A stretch of 42,903 nt of DNA from Eubacterium sp. (GCA_017433615.1 JAFRGW010000131.1:1-42903); one strand, 5' to 3'; numbered from the stretch's first letter, positions 16,707 through 25,105 are shown. Numbers and translations are program-made. The notes: a model not told the origin generated them from the letters alone.

Positions 16707-17288
16707 ATGCTGATATTTATGGCAGTAACAGACAGTGACGCGAACGTGCGGCAGCAGGCGTCTGTCCAGATTGATGAGACACTGCTGCAGCGGATCGGCG
16801 CAGGAGAAAAAGAGGCATTTCTCTCTTTGTATGAGCAGGTGAGCAATGCTGTCTTTGCGTACGCGCTTTCGCTTGTAAAAAACAGGGCTGATGCCGAAGA
16901 TATCATGCAGGACACGTTTCTGAAGATTCGCGGCGCAGCGCATTTGTATGAGCCGATGGGAAAACCGATGGCCTGGATCCTGACCATCACCCGCAACCTC
17001 TGTATGATGCATTTCCGCAAGGCGAAGCATATCAGCGATGAGACACCGGAGGATCTGCAGATCAGCCTCGGGACTGACCGGATCAGGGAGACGGAGGACC
17101 GGATTGTTCTGGAAACAGCCTTCCGGATTCTCTCGGATGAAGAGCGGAAGATTATTATTCTGCACGCGGTTTCCGGCATGCGGCACCGGGAAATCGCAGA
17201 GCTTATGGAGATGCCGCTCGCCACGGTACTTTCGAAATATAACCGCGGCCTGAAGAAGCTGAAGAAGGAACTGGAGGGGAAGGTATGA
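16707..17288 (+). CDS. ECF-type sigma factor
   Basis: A 193-residue protein. The frame is open further upstream, but AGGAG at 16694-16698 lies eight bases before the ATG at 16707, and the extra upstream residues look non-coding. Region 2 covers about FLSLYEQVSNAVFAYALSL through DAEDIMQDTFLKI, the AWILTITRN segment follows, and region 4 ends in HREIAELMEMPLATVLSKYNRGLKKLKKEL. These are standard sigma-70 family ECF features. The stop overlaps the start of the RsgI-like gene by four bases, a typical sigma/anti-sigma pair. Confidence 0.9.
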   Translation: MLIFMAVTDSDANVRQQASVQIDETLLQRIGAGEKEAFLSLYEQVSNAVFAYALSLVKNRADAEDIMQDTFLKIRGAAHLYEPMGKPMAWILTITRNLCMMHFRKAKHISDETPEDLQISLGTDRIRETEDRIVLETAFRILSDEERKIIILHAVSGMRHREIAELMEMPLATVLSKYNRGLKKLKKELEGKV

Positions 17289-18829
17289 AGAAACAAGAAT
17301 ATGCGGAAATCGAAGCAAGGCTCGCCGCGGCGGTTTCTGATCTCTCCGATAGAGCCGGAAAACAGGAAGCCGCAGGCGGAAGAGCTGCGGACGGAGCGGA
17401 CGTCCGGGAAGCAGACGTGATGAAAACAGTAGAGGAACTCTGGGAGCAGCCGGTGGAATGGGCATCGAAGGATGCGTGGTATCTGGACGGAACCAGTGTG
17501 TGCGGAACATCACAGGAGATAGTGGCAGCGGATGATGATGCAGCACAGCAGACAGTCCGGGCAGATCAAAAAGCCACAGTACAGCAGATGACCCGGGCAG
17601 AACAAAAAGCCGAATCTGTGCAGCAGGCGGCAGTGCAAAGCCGTACAGATGCCGGAGAAGGCAGGCGCATCCCGCTCCGCCGTATCTGGAGCACCATGGC
17701 AGCTGCGGCTGCGGTGCTGGTATTTGTCATGTTCTATCACATCAATCTCCGTACGGATGCTGTGGTATTTCTGGATGTCAATCCGAGTGTTTCGCTGGAG
17801 ATTAACAGCCGGGAGAAGGTAACACAGGCAATTGCCTGCAATCCGGACGGCGAGAAGATTCTGGCGGAAATGGACCTGCGCCGGACGGATGTAGATGTCG
17901 CTGTCAATGCCCTGATCGGCTCCATGATCCGGCACGGATATCTGAACGAGGTGCAGGATACGCTCCTGCTTTCCATAGACTGTACAAATGCAGAGAAGAA
18001 GGAAGCACTTCGTCAGCGTCTCTCAGGCGAGATCAGTGATGAACTGATGGCCCTGCTTGGCAGGTCATCTGTTTTTGAACAGGATGTAGACGTCGATGAT
18101 GATCTGGAGGATCTGGCAGAGCAATACGGTATTACACCGGGCAAAGCCGCGCTGATCATGAAATTGATCGAAAAGGATCCGTCCCTTGACTTTGGAACGC
18201 TGGCGGGCATGTCAATGCATACGCTGGCCGATTATCTGCGAACGGCAGGCATTGATCTGCGTGATTATACGCGGTATCTGGGCGACGACTGGGATGATGA
18301 CGATGATGCGGATGACAATGATGATGACGACGATCTGGATGATGATGCGCATATCAGATCAGCCGGAGCAAAACAGGCATCAGGCACAGGCGGAAACAGC
18401 TGTAAAAACAGTGCTTCATCAGGCAGCGGCAGTTCCGGAAGCGGTGCAGCATCATCAAAACAGAATTCCGGCCGGCAGAACCGGGGTTCCTCCGGTTCCG
18501 GAGACCGTGACGACGGTGATGGCCGCGATGATGATAATGATGATGACCGGGATGATGACGATGACCGGGACGACGATGAAAATGACGACGATGATGTAAA
18601 GCCCGCGACACAGAAGAATTCCGGCAGCAGTTCCGGTTCACAACAGAAAAGCAGCTCTGCAGGAAATGTCGGAAACAGTGCAGCGCCGCAACAGAAGCAG
18701 AGTACACAGGCAGCACAGAAACAGAGTGCTCCTGCACCTGCACAGAAGCAGGCTGCGCAGGACGACGATGATGACGATGACGGCGGCAGTGATCAGGATG
18801 ACGACGATAACGATGATGACGATGACTGA
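17285..18829 (+). CDS. RsgI-like transmembrane anti-sigma factor with Asp-rich tail
   Basis: A 514-residue protein coupled to the sigma gene by ATGA (17285-17288). A 135-residue cytoplasmic part precedes one membrane span (about 136-152). The external domain carries DVNPSVSLEINSREKV, the characteristic start of the RsgI middle domain seen in clostridial anti-SigI proteins. It continues with helices to about residue 335. The C-terminal 170 residues are low complexity: several Asp-rich blocks (runs such as DDDDD) alternate with Ser/Gly/Gln/Ala-rich stretches. In cellulolytic clostridia RsgI tails sense wall or polysaccharide ligands. Here an acidic tail could bind Ca2+ or act as a cation sensor, which is an inference. 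Confidence 0.85.
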   Translation: MKKQEYAEIEARLAAAVSDLSDRAGKQEAAGGRAADGADVREADVMKTVEELWEQPVEWASKDAWYLDGTSVCGTSQEIVAADDDAAQQTVRADQKATVQQMTRAEQKAESVQQAAVQSRTDAGEGRRIPLRRIWSTMAAAAAVLVFVMFYHINLRTDAVVFLDVNPSVSLEINSREKVTQAIACNPDGEKILAEMDLRRTDVDVAVNALIGSMIRHGYLNEVQDTLLLSIDCTNAEKKEALRQRLSGEISDELMALLGRSSVFEQDVDVDDDLEDLAEQYGITPGKAALIMKLIEKDPSLDFGTLAGMSMHTLADYLRTAGIDLRDYTRYLGDDWDDDDDADDNDDDDDLDDDAHIRSAGAKQASGTGGNSCKNSASSGSGSSGSGAASSKQNSGRQNRGSSGSGDRDDGDGRDDDNDDDRDDDDDRDDDENDDDDVKPATQKNSGSSSGSQQKSSSAGNVGNSAAPQQKQSTQAAQKQSAPAPAQKQAAQDDDDDDDGGSDQDDDDNDDDDD

Positions 18830-18882
18830 GCTGCGTGAACAGGCGTAACGGCACAGGATTGCTGACGGCAAAGTTGTATTAT

Positions 18883-18930
18883 CTCCTTTCCGGTGTTAGA
18901 ATTATGCATATGGTAAGCACCGGAAAGGAG
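18883..18930 (+). promoter_or_regulatory. Hairpin that covers the kinase ribosome binding site
   Basis: A perfect 13-bp inverted repeat, CTCCTTTCCGGTG (18883-18895) and CACCGGAAAGGAG (18918-18930), has a 22-base loop. The 3' arm includes the AAAGGAG Shine-Dalgarno of the histidine kinase gene, whose ATG is at 18935. In an RNA starting upstream of 18883 the ribosome site would be paired. There is no T-run, so it is not a standard terminator. Confidence 0.7.
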
Positions 18931-18934
18931 CAGC

Positions 18935-20458
18935 ATGGAACCGCTGATTTACGCGATGATTTTCATGGGCGCAGCGCTCATGATTTACAACATCATACAG
19001 TATGTCCGCTTCATTAGGGAAATGAAGTGGCTGCAGCATACATCCGCAGACAGATTAAAGCTTTCCTTTCCGCTGGTTCTTCTGGTTCTGTTTTTTGCGG
19101 GATACCTGTTTGTGGGTATTCTCGGGAAACCGGATCTGGTAATCGGCGGAATTTTATTTGGCGGAAGTCTGTTTGTCCTGATCATTATGCAGCTGCTGCA
19201 TTTTATTATAGCGCGTGTAAACCGGGATGAGCAGCTGCAGGAGGCGCTTGATGCGGCGCAGCGGGCGAGCCAGGCAAAGAGTATTTTCCTGTCAAATATG
19301 TCTCATGACATCCGGACGCCGATGAATGCAATTATCGGCTATACGCAGCTTGCGCGGCGGGAGGGTGTCAGTGAAGAAGAGATGCGGGCCTTTCTTGGAA
19401 AAATCGATGATTCCAGTCAGTATCTGCTGGCACTGATCAATGATGTGCTGGAGATGAGCCGGATTGAGAGCGGGAAGATGGATCTGGAACCGTTCGATGT
19501 GGATTTACTCTGTATTTTGCAGAATGTCCGCGATCTGTTCACAGAGCAGATGGCACAGAAGCAAATTGCATTTACCGTGGAACATAAGAATCTGGATGAC
19601 AGATATGTCACCTGTGATCCGCATCTCCTGAACCGCGTTTTGATGAATCTTCTGAGCAATGCATATAAATTTACGCCGGAAGGCGGCGAAGTCGCGGTTA
19701 CGCTGACGCAGACCGGCCGGACAGAACCGGCCGGACAGAACGCGGACAAAACAGCGGCCGGAATCTATGAACTGCGTGTCAGAGACAACGGCATTGGCAT
19801 GCAACCGGAATTTGCACAGCATATTTTTGAGGCATTTGAGCGGGAGCGCAATACGACCGACAGCGGGATTCAGGGCACCGGCCTGGGCATGTCCATCACG
19901 AAAAACATTGTTGACCTGATGGGCGGAACCATTACACTGGAGACAGAACCGGGCAGAGGGACGGAATTTACAGTCCGCATGACATTCCCGGTGGTTTCGG
20001 ATCTGGCAAATCTCCGGACCTGTCATGAAGCACAGGAGGTTGAAGTGCACTCTGTATCATTCGCCGGCAGGCGGCTTCTCCTGGTAGAAGATAATGAAGT
20101 GAACCGTGAGATTGCGATGATGATTCTGGAAGAGAAGGGATTTCTTCTGGATGTGGCAGAGAACGGGCAGATTGCTGTAGACCGGATCCGTGACGCGGTG
20201 CCGGCGTATTATGATGCCATTCTGATGGATATCCAGATGCCGGTTATGAACGGGTACGAGGCATCCAGAGCGATCCGGGCCCTGAACGTACCGGGACGTG
20301 CAGACATTCCGATTATTGCCATGACGGCAAATGCATTTCAGGAAGATATCCGGACGGAGCGGGAGGCCGGAATTGATGCGCATATCACCAAGCCCATCGA
20401 TGTCCGGGAACTGATACAGACATTGACGGAAGTACTGGAAAGAGGCATAAATAGATGA
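18935..20458 (+). CDS. Hybrid sensor histidine kinase with receiver domain
   Basis: A 507-residue protein. Three membrane segments lie near residues 2-22, 44-64 and 69-92, with little external sequence. HisKA carries SHDIRTPMNAI with H124 as phosphate acceptor. The HATPase domain has LLSNAYKFTPEGG (N box), RDNGIGM (G1) and GTGLGMSI (G2). A C-terminal receiver domain has D432 (LMDIQMPVMNGYEA), an MTA switch threonine region and the KP lysine (HITKPID). All key residues are present, so it should be active in phosphorelay. No partner regulator with a DNA-binding domain is adjacent. It overlaps the following PAP2 gene by four bases. Translation may be controlled by the hairpin in front of it. Confidence 0.92.
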   Translation: MEPLIYAMIFMGAALMIYNIIQYVRFIREMKWLQHTSADRLKLSFPLVLLVLFFAGYLFVGILGKPDLVIGGILFGGSLFVLIIMQLLHFIIARVNRDEQLQEALDAAQRASQAKSIFLSNMSHDIRTPMNAIIGYTQLARREGVSEEEMRAFLGKIDDSSQYLLALINDVLEMSRIESGKMDLEPFDVDLLCILQNVRDLFTEQMAQKQIAFTVEHKNLDDRYVTCDPHLLNRVLMNLLSNAYKFTPEGGEVAVTLTQTGRTEPAGQNADKTAAGIYELRVRDNGIGMQPEFAQHIFEAFERERNTTDSGIQGTGLGMSITKNIVDLMGGTITLETEPGRGTEFTVRMTFPVVSDLANLRTCHEAQEVEVHSVSFAGRRLLLVEDNEVNREIAMMILEEKGFLLDVAENGQIAVDRIRDAVPAYYDAILMDIQMPVMNGYEASRAIRALNVPGRADIPIIAMTANAFQEDIRTEREAGIDAHITKPIDVRELIQTLTEVLERGINR

Positions 20459-21003
20459 TAACTGATATAGATATTCGCTTCCTCACGTTTGTGCAGGAAC
20501 ACCTGCGGACACCTGCTGCCACACCGTTCTGGAAGTTCATTACATTGTTTGGCGATGCGGGAATCTTCTGGATTGTGCTTACGCTGATTTTGCTGATCTG
20601 GAAACGGACACGCAGAGCCGGGCTTGCCTGTACTATTTCACTGTTGCTTGATTTTCTGATCGTAAATATCCTGATAAAAAACCTTGTGGCGCGGCCGCGG
20701 CCGTATGATTTGTTTCAGCACATCGAAGCGCTTGCCGGTCCGATGAAGGATTATTCTTACCCGTCGGGACATACGGCGGCGTCATTTGCCTGCTCGCTGG
20801 TACTCGTGCGCATGCTGCCGAAAAAATATGGCATTCCGCTGGTTGTGCTGTCCGCTCTGATTGCATTTTCCAGGCTGTATCTTGGCGTACATTATCCGAC
20901 TGATGTGATCGGCGGGTTCCTGATTGGGTGCCTGACCAGCTGGATCGCCTGCCGGGTGGTTCAACACAGGTGGGAGTCACCCGCCTCTGCAGGCAGTGAA
21001 TGA
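20455..21003 (+). CDS. PAP2-family membrane phosphatase
   Basis: A 182-residue protein starting inside the kinase stop (ATGA at 20455-20458). The three PAP2 motifs are complete: KNLVARPRP, YPSGHTAA and SRLYLGVHYPTDVIGG, spread among five or six membrane segments. The family includes undecaprenyl-pyrophosphate phosphatases (BcrC/PgpB-like) and lipid phosphatases acting at the outer face of the membrane. Coupling to a hybrid kinase suggests a cell-envelope stress response, which is an inference. Confidence 0.9.
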   Translation: MITDIDIRFLTFVQEHLRTPAATPFWKFITLFGDAGIFWIVLTLILLIWKRTRRAGLACTISLLLDFLIVNILIKNLVARPRPYDLFQHIEALAGPMKDYSYPSGHTAASFACSLVLVRMLPKKYGIPLVVLSALIAFSRLYLGVHYPTDVIGGFLIGCLTSWIACRVVQHRWESPASAGSE

Positions 21004-21148
21004 TGTATCGCAGGTATGTACCCGGGGGTCCGGGAATGAAGCAGTAGAGAAGACCGGATAATCCGGCCCGGGTGCAATAGAAAAGACCTGATGGTAATCC
21101 GGAAACGATAGTTACACAGAAAAAACTGCGTACTTGTTTTTTGAAAGC

Positions 21149-21194
21149 AAACCGTCATAATGTATTTACCAGTATGCATTGTGACGGTTTTTTT
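21149..21194 (+). terminator. Terminator of the kinase-PAP2 operon
   Basis: A 14-bp stem (21149-21162 with 21177-21190, one G-U pair) is followed by a T-run to 21194. It sits 145 bases after the PAP2 stop. The 21004-21148 stretch holds further GC-rich self-complementary sequence (CCCGGG and CCGGATAATCCGG) and no gene. Confidence 0.85.
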
Positions 21195-21252
21195 ATGTCC
21201 GGGTTTCTCTTCCGGGGAAGTTCCGGAACAGACGACAGGAGGTACGAATCAT

Positions 21253-21933
21253 ATGAAAGTTATTTTAATTAATGGAAGTCCGCGGAAAAACTGGAATACC
21301 GATCAGGCGCTGCAGAAAGCGGCAGAAGGCATTGCAGAAGCCGGCGGCACATCGGAGACGATCCGGCTCTATGATTATGCATTTAAGGGGTGTGTTGAGT
21401 GCTATGCATGTAAGATTAAAGGGAGTAAAACCAATGGCCTCTGCGCGTACCGGGATGAGCTGCGGCCGGTCCTTGAAAAAGTGCATGAGGCAGACGCGGT
21501 TATTGTCGGCGCGCCGGTATTCTATAACTATCCGGCCGGGCAGGTACGTTCCTTCCTGGAGCGCTGGCTGTTTCCGGTGGGAACCTATCTCTGGGAGGAT
21601 GGCAGGCAGATTGTTGTCCGCGATAAGGTGATCCCGACAGGGCTTATCTACACCATGAACTGCCCGAAGGACATGATGGAGGACTGGAATTATCCGGCGA
21701 TTCTGTCCGATACGGCCAATACGATGAAGCAGATCATGGGAGACAATGAGCTGCTGTACATCTGCAATACGTATCAGTTCAGAGACTATGCGCGGTATGA
21801 TATGAATCTTTTTTCAGAGGAAGAGAAACATGCATACCGGGACGCACATTTCGCAGAGGATCTGGAGAAAGCAAAACAGATGGGCGTTTCCATTGCGCAG
21901 AAAGCGCTTGCAATAGAGAAAGCGAAAGCATAA
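21253..21933 (+). CDS. NAD(P)H-dependent FMN reductase / flavodoxin-fold protein
   Basis: A 226-residue protein. The ATG at 21253 follows AGGAGGT (21237-21243) by nine bases; the longer frame upstream runs through a terminator and is not used. The N-terminus MKVILINGSPRKNWNTDQAL is the FMN phosphate-binding loop of the family. A CVECYACKIKG segment adds a CxxC pair, with another Cys following, as in the iron-sulfur-flavoprotein-like branch. GAPVFYNYPAGQVRSFLERW is the second flavin-contact motif. The protein probably reduces quinones, nitro compounds or flavins. It is a single gene between two terminators. Confidence 0.9.
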   Translation: MKVILINGSPRKNWNTDQALQKAAEGIAEAGGTSETIRLYDYAFKGCVECYACKIKGSKTNGLCAYRDELRPVLEKVHEADAVIVGAPVFYNYPAGQVRSFLERWLFPVGTYLWEDGRQIVVRDKVIPTGLIYTMNCPKDMMEDWNYPAILSDTANTMKQIMGDNELLYICNTYQFRDYARYDMNLFSEEEKHAYRDAHFAEDLEKAKQMGVSIAQKALAIEKAKA

Positions 21934-21936
21934 TAA

Positions 21937-21980
21937 GAGGCTGTCGCAGTAAGCACTCGATTGCTTATTGCGGCAGCCTC
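21937..21980. terminator. Bidirectional terminator between convergent genes
   Basis: A 19-bp stem (21937-21955 with 21962-21980) contains two wobble pairs and a six-base loop. It separates the FMN reductase gene from the converging DUF2971 gene. The T-tract is poor, so termination relies on stem strength. Confidence 0.7.
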
Positions 21981-21987
21981 CTGCAGT

Positions 21988-22902
21988 TCAGTACCGCAGC
22001 GACGCCACGGATTCGTAGATCGGGATTTCGTAGTGGAATTCTTCGAGGGTCTTCTGGAAGCGCATGCGGCTGGCGTCGCCGTGCAGCCACGGGTTGATCC
22101 GGATGCTCTGCGGCAGGAACCGGTTGGAGCTGCCGACATGGACGGCGATGTATGGGATTTCCTTGTGAAATCCTTCTTTGTTTCTGTAGCGGACTTCTAC
22201 GGCGTTCTTGTCTGCAATGGCAAATGCGATCCGGAATTCTTGTTCACCACTGTAGATGCTCTCTTTCATAAACATTGCGTAGTAGCGCATGACGAGCGCC
22301 GTTTTTTCAAGATACTGCCGGAATTCGCCCCAGTCGGTGCCTTTCTGAAAATGCTGCAGATAGGATTCGGCGCTGTTAAATGCCGGATCGTCGAGGACGA
22401 TCTGAAAACAGTTCCGGATGATCTGCAGCTGTTCTTCCGTATCATAAACGACCCGGCCTGGCATGACATCCACGGTTCCGTCAGCTGTACAGCAGATATC
22501 CTCCCGGTTGAAGCAGATTGCACAGCCGGCAGCGGCGGAGAATTCGGACCAGAGCAGAAGGTTGTCATCGCTGACAGAGAAGCTCGTGATATAGTAGCTC
22601 TCATTCAGCCGCCGGCTGATGTTCTGGTGCTGGATTTCCTGTACCAGTGCGCCGGCGGCAATCAATGCGAAGTCGCGGTCCAGGTCAAAAGAACAGAGCA
22701 CTTCCGGGATTAACTGTTCAATCAGCCGGAACTCATTGCGGTCATTCAGGTACTGATATTCCGTTGCCCACAGCGTCCGGGACTGCAGGATTCCGCGGAA
22801 GCCTTCATTATCTGTATACTGGAACAGCTTTGCATGTGCGGAAAGATCGGTGTGGGAAAACGCATTTTTGTGAATCTTTTCGATGATTTCCTGTTTTGTC
22901 AT
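21988..22902 (-). CDS. DUF2971-domain protein
   Basis: A 304-residue protein. It has the DUF2971 pattern: a start of the type LFQYTDNEGFRGILQSRTLWAT, then EYQYLNDRNEF, then a central SFSVSDDNLLLWSEFSAAAGCAICFNR. Known family members have no settled enzyme activity, though many sit in defence or mobile regions. This one is a lone gene with its own promoter. No frameshift or truncation is visible. Confidence 0.85.
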   Translation of the reverse strand: MTKQEIIEKIHKNAFSHTDLSAHAKLFQYTDNEGFRGILQSRTLWATEYQYLNDRNEFRLIEQLIPEVLCSFDLDRDFALIAAGALVQEIQHQNISRRLNESYYITSFSVSDDNLLLWSEFSAAAGCAICFNREDICCTADGTVDVMPGRVVYDTEEQLQIIRNCFQIVLDDPAFNSAESYLQHFQKGTDWGEFRQYLEKTALVMRYYAMFMKESIYSGEQEFRIAFAIADKNAVEVRYRNKEGFHKEIPYIAVHVGSSNRFLPQSIRINPWLHGDASRMRFQKTLEEFHYEIPIYESVASLRY

Positions 22903-22937
22903 ATGTCACCTCTGTAAAACCAGGGAATTTTTTATTT

Positions 22938-22967
22938 ATTATAGCTTTTGCTTACGATGATGTGCAA
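22938..22967 (-). promoter_or_regulatory. Promoter of the DUF2971 gene
   Basis: On the minus strand TTGCAC (22962-22967) and a consensus TATAAT (22938-22943) are 18 bases apart, 35 bases before the start codon. Confidence 0.65.
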
Positions 22968-22970
22968 GTG

Positions 22971-22999
22971 TTCTCGGGATTATCAGATTATGCTATAAT
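22971..22999 (+). promoter_or_regulatory. Extended -10 promoter of the orphan zinc-ribbon gene
   Basis: TGCTATAAT (22991-22999) is an extended -10 with a perfect hexamer. The -35 position (22971-22976, TTCTCG) is weak. It points into the gene starting at about 23066. Confidence 0.6.
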
Positions 23000-23065
23000 A
23001 AAAGATAATATTTTCTGTATGGAAAAACAAAAGTATAAATGAATCGGATAAGCAGGTCAGAGGAT

Positions 23066-24250
23066 ATGAACAAAAATAACTTGAAGCGAACATTACATGC
23101 ACAGCCTGGCGTGGAAGAGTATAAATCGACAGGAATAATTTTCGGGAAAGAAAAAAATAAATCCGGGAGTACAGATCAGAGTTTTGGGGATGCAGTTACA
23201 ATGAAGAATGTTTTAAAGGAAGTACTCACAGAGTATTTCAGTGAGATTCGATATGAGTATGATGTATGTTCGATAAGAATGGACCGGGATGGAGAAATCG
23301 ATCATTCACATTTAAAAAATACAATCAGAAAATACGGAAATAAGGGCTGGAGATTGAAAACAATCCTGCAAAACGATAAATCAGATGATACGGATAATCG
23401 TACGTACTATGGCAGCAGCACCGGTCAGATTCTGCTTATTTTTGAGAAAGAGAAGATGCAAAATAAAACGCTGATTTCGGGCGGATTCTCAGAAATCAAT
23501 AAAGCAATGATAGAGGAGAGTTTCGTATCCGGCTACACTGATAAAGTGGGCTTGCGGCCGGTTATTGTGAAATATGCGTGCAGCGAAAAACATACGTCGG
23601 CCAGTCTGACTTTCCTGAACTATGCAGAAAGTGAGATTATAAGTGTTGAAGTACTCTTGTCTGTTATTCCCGTTGTCGGAAAACGTATGCAGTTTAAACT
23701 GGTTTACGATGGATCAATCAGGGCACATGAATATGGGACTACAGAATTCAAAAAACTGCCTGCGTCAGTATCGCTGTCAGGCAATATCTTCAGAACAGTT
23801 GCGGAGGTAACGCAAATTAAGACCAGTGAAGGTCAGATCCTGGAATGTCCGCATGACGATCATGATTATATAATAGTGGAAGATGATGGAAAACTCACGG
23901 AAATTAAAGAAAAATACGGTTTAGATGCGTTTACCGAATATGCGGATTATGCTGAAACCGGATGGCGGTGTGTATGCGGCAAAATAAATGAACAGAACGT
24001 GGAACACTGTATTTTGTGCGGGCGTGAAAAGCGGCAGAAGCCGGGGCTCTCTGTGATTCAGGATATTATTAACAGGGCAGATGAAATGGATAGTGCGGAA
24101 GAGATTGTCAGTTTTATTAATCAGAGCGGCGGCATTAATGATCCCGCATTAATGGAAGAATTAAATGAAATAGCCAGAGGAGAAAAGATTTTCGGAAACA
24201 TGAAAAAGGATGCAGTTATAAAACTGCAGCGATATCAGGGGAACGTATAA
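23066..24250 (+). CDS. Zinc-ribbon protein sharing a motif with the Region 1 membrane protein
   Basis: A 394-residue protein if it starts at ATG 23066; an in-frame ATG at 23039 is also possible but has no ribosome binding site, and neither choice is strong. Near the N-terminus is KRTLHAQPGVEEY, matching KRTMHIRPTFEEY of the membrane protein at 5106-5948 in eight of thirteen positions. The middle is probably beta-rich with a repeated STG/GQI pattern. A zinc ribbon, CVCGKINEQNVEHCILCGRE, lies near residue 310, followed by a helical tail. The gene is noticeably more AT-rich than its neighbours, suggesting transfer or relaxed selection. No named family was recognised. A link to the AAA/HerA/Hsp70 cluster is an inference from the shared motif. 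Confidence 0.75.
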   Translation: MNKNNLKRTLHAQPGVEEYKSTGIIFGKEKNKSGSTDQSFGDAVTMKNVLKEVLTEYFSEIRYEYDVCSIRMDRDGEIDHSHLKNTIRKYGNKGWRLKTILQNDKSDDTDNRTYYGSSTGQILLIFEKEKMQNKTLISGGFSEINKAMIEESFVSGYTDKVGLRPVIVKYACSEKHTSASLTFLNYAESEIISVEVLLSVIPVVGKRMQFKLVYDGSIRAHEYGTTEFKKLPASVSLSGNIFRTVAEVTQIKTSEGQILECPHDDHDYIIVEDDGKLTEIKEKYGLDAFTEYADYAETGWRCVCGKINEQNVEHCILCGREKRQKPGLSVIQDIINRADEMDSAEEIVSFINQSGGINDPALMEELNEIARGEKIFGNMKKDAVIKLQRYQGNV

Positions 24251-24287
24251 CAGCCGAACTGGCCTGTACAGAAATGACTTGCGCAGT

Positions 24288-24315
24288 CTGCGGGAACGCG
24301 AAAGTGTTCCCGCAG
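24288..24315. terminator. Hairpin between convergent genes
   Basis: A perfect ten-base GC-rich stem (24288-24297 with 24306-24315) with an eight-base loop lies 38 bases after the zinc-ribbon gene stop. There is no T-run, so its role as terminator is uncertain. Confidence 0.4.
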
Positions 24316-24368
24316 ATAATCAGGATCCGGACAGTGAAATCTGCAGAAGCGCTTCTGCACAGGAAGCG

Positions 24369-24875
24369 TCAGTGCTTCTGTCTGAAAAGTACGCCGAAGA
24401 GCCAGTGTGAAAACGGCGCAGCTCCGAACATATTCCAGAAGAATGCCATCGGGAAGTTCTTGATCAGTGTGCCGACCCAGATGGCCGGCAGATTTACGGG
24501 TGATGCACCCGCGAGAATGATGTTAAAGAGGATCGATGCCACCAGACTCATGGTCGGGCACATGACTGCAACGGTGCCGGCCTGTCGCATAATCCGGCAG
24601 AAATAAGGGTTATCTTTCGACGGATCTGTGTGCTTTGCGGCAAATGCAGCACCCAGACGGTTCCCCCAGAGATTCGAGAACAGGAAGACGAACGCGCCCA
24701 TGTAGAGTGCTTCAATCAGCGCATCCAGAAATACATGGTTGACCATGGAACTGAATCCGCCCGGGTTCAGATTAAAACCCTGCTTAATTGCGATATTGTA
24801 GACCTCCATGCCATATGCCATGGCATAGGACATGATCAGACCGAATACGATTCCCTGTTTCCTGGTAAGTTTCAT
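24369..24875 (-). CDS. Small multi-pass membrane protein, DUF2798-like
   Basis: A 168-residue protein. The start at 24875 is chosen because AAAGGAG precedes it closely; the longer frame to 24935 begins inside a leader hairpin. Four membrane segments are predicted, beginning with KQGIVFGLIMSYAMAYGMEVYN, then ALIEALYMGAFVFLFSNLW, then AVMCPTMSLVASILFNIIL, then NFPMAFFWNMFGAAP. This resembles DUF2798-type bacterial membrane proteins of unknown function. Its expression appears controlled by a leader terminator. Confidence 0.7.
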   Translation of the reverse strand: MKLTRKQGIVFGLIMSYAMAYGMEVYNIAIKQGFNLNPGGFSSMVNHVFLDALIEALYMGAFVFLFSNLWGNRLGAAFAAKHTDPSKDNPYFCRIMRQAGTVAVMCPTMSLVASILFNIILAGASPVNLPAIWVGTLIKNFPMAFFWNMFGAAPFSHWLFGVLFRQKH

Positions 24876-24911
24876 ATCTTTACGCTCCTTTGCGATGGAT
24901 GGTTTGCGGCA

Positions 24912-24966
24912 AAAAAATACAGCGCGGGCATGCAACTGGATTTACGCAGTTACTGCCACGCGCTGT
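24912..24966 (-). promoter_or_regulatory. Leader terminator (attenuator candidate)
   Basis: On the minus strand an eight-base outer stem ACAGCGCG/CGCGCTGT (24959-24966 and 24919-24926) with further internal pairing is followed at once by A and a seven-T run (24912-24918). It starts about where the transcript should begin and ends 36 bases before the start codon. It therefore looks like an intrinsic terminator in the 5' leader. Confidence 0.6.
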
Positions 24967-24973
24967 AAGTCGT

Positions 24974-25003
24974 AGTATAAGCTTTTTTTCCATGAGAAGT
25001 CAA
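24974..25003 (-). promoter_or_regulatory. Promoter of the DUF2798-like gene
   Basis: TTGACT (24998-25003) and TATACT (24974-24979) on the minus strand are 18 bases apart. Transcription would start about at the leader hairpin. Confidence 0.65.
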
Positions 25004-25076
25004 GGATGAATAAATGATCATCGAAATATTGCGATGATACAATGTGACAATAATGCATAAAAATAAGGCGAAAACA

Positions 25077-25105
25077 TTGCACGATATATGCAATTGTGCT
25101 AAAAT
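25077..25105 (+). promoter_or_regulatory. Promoter of the surface-protein cluster
   Basis: TTGCAC (25077-25082), 17 bases, then TAAAAT (25100-25105) preceded by TGC as an extended -10. It lies 122 bases before the ATG at 25228. Confidence 0.7.

Noticed and set aside
21160-21252. N-terminal extension of the FMN reductase to ATG 21160
   Set aside because: It would run through a Rho-independent terminator and bypass a consensus ribosome site placed for ATG 21253.
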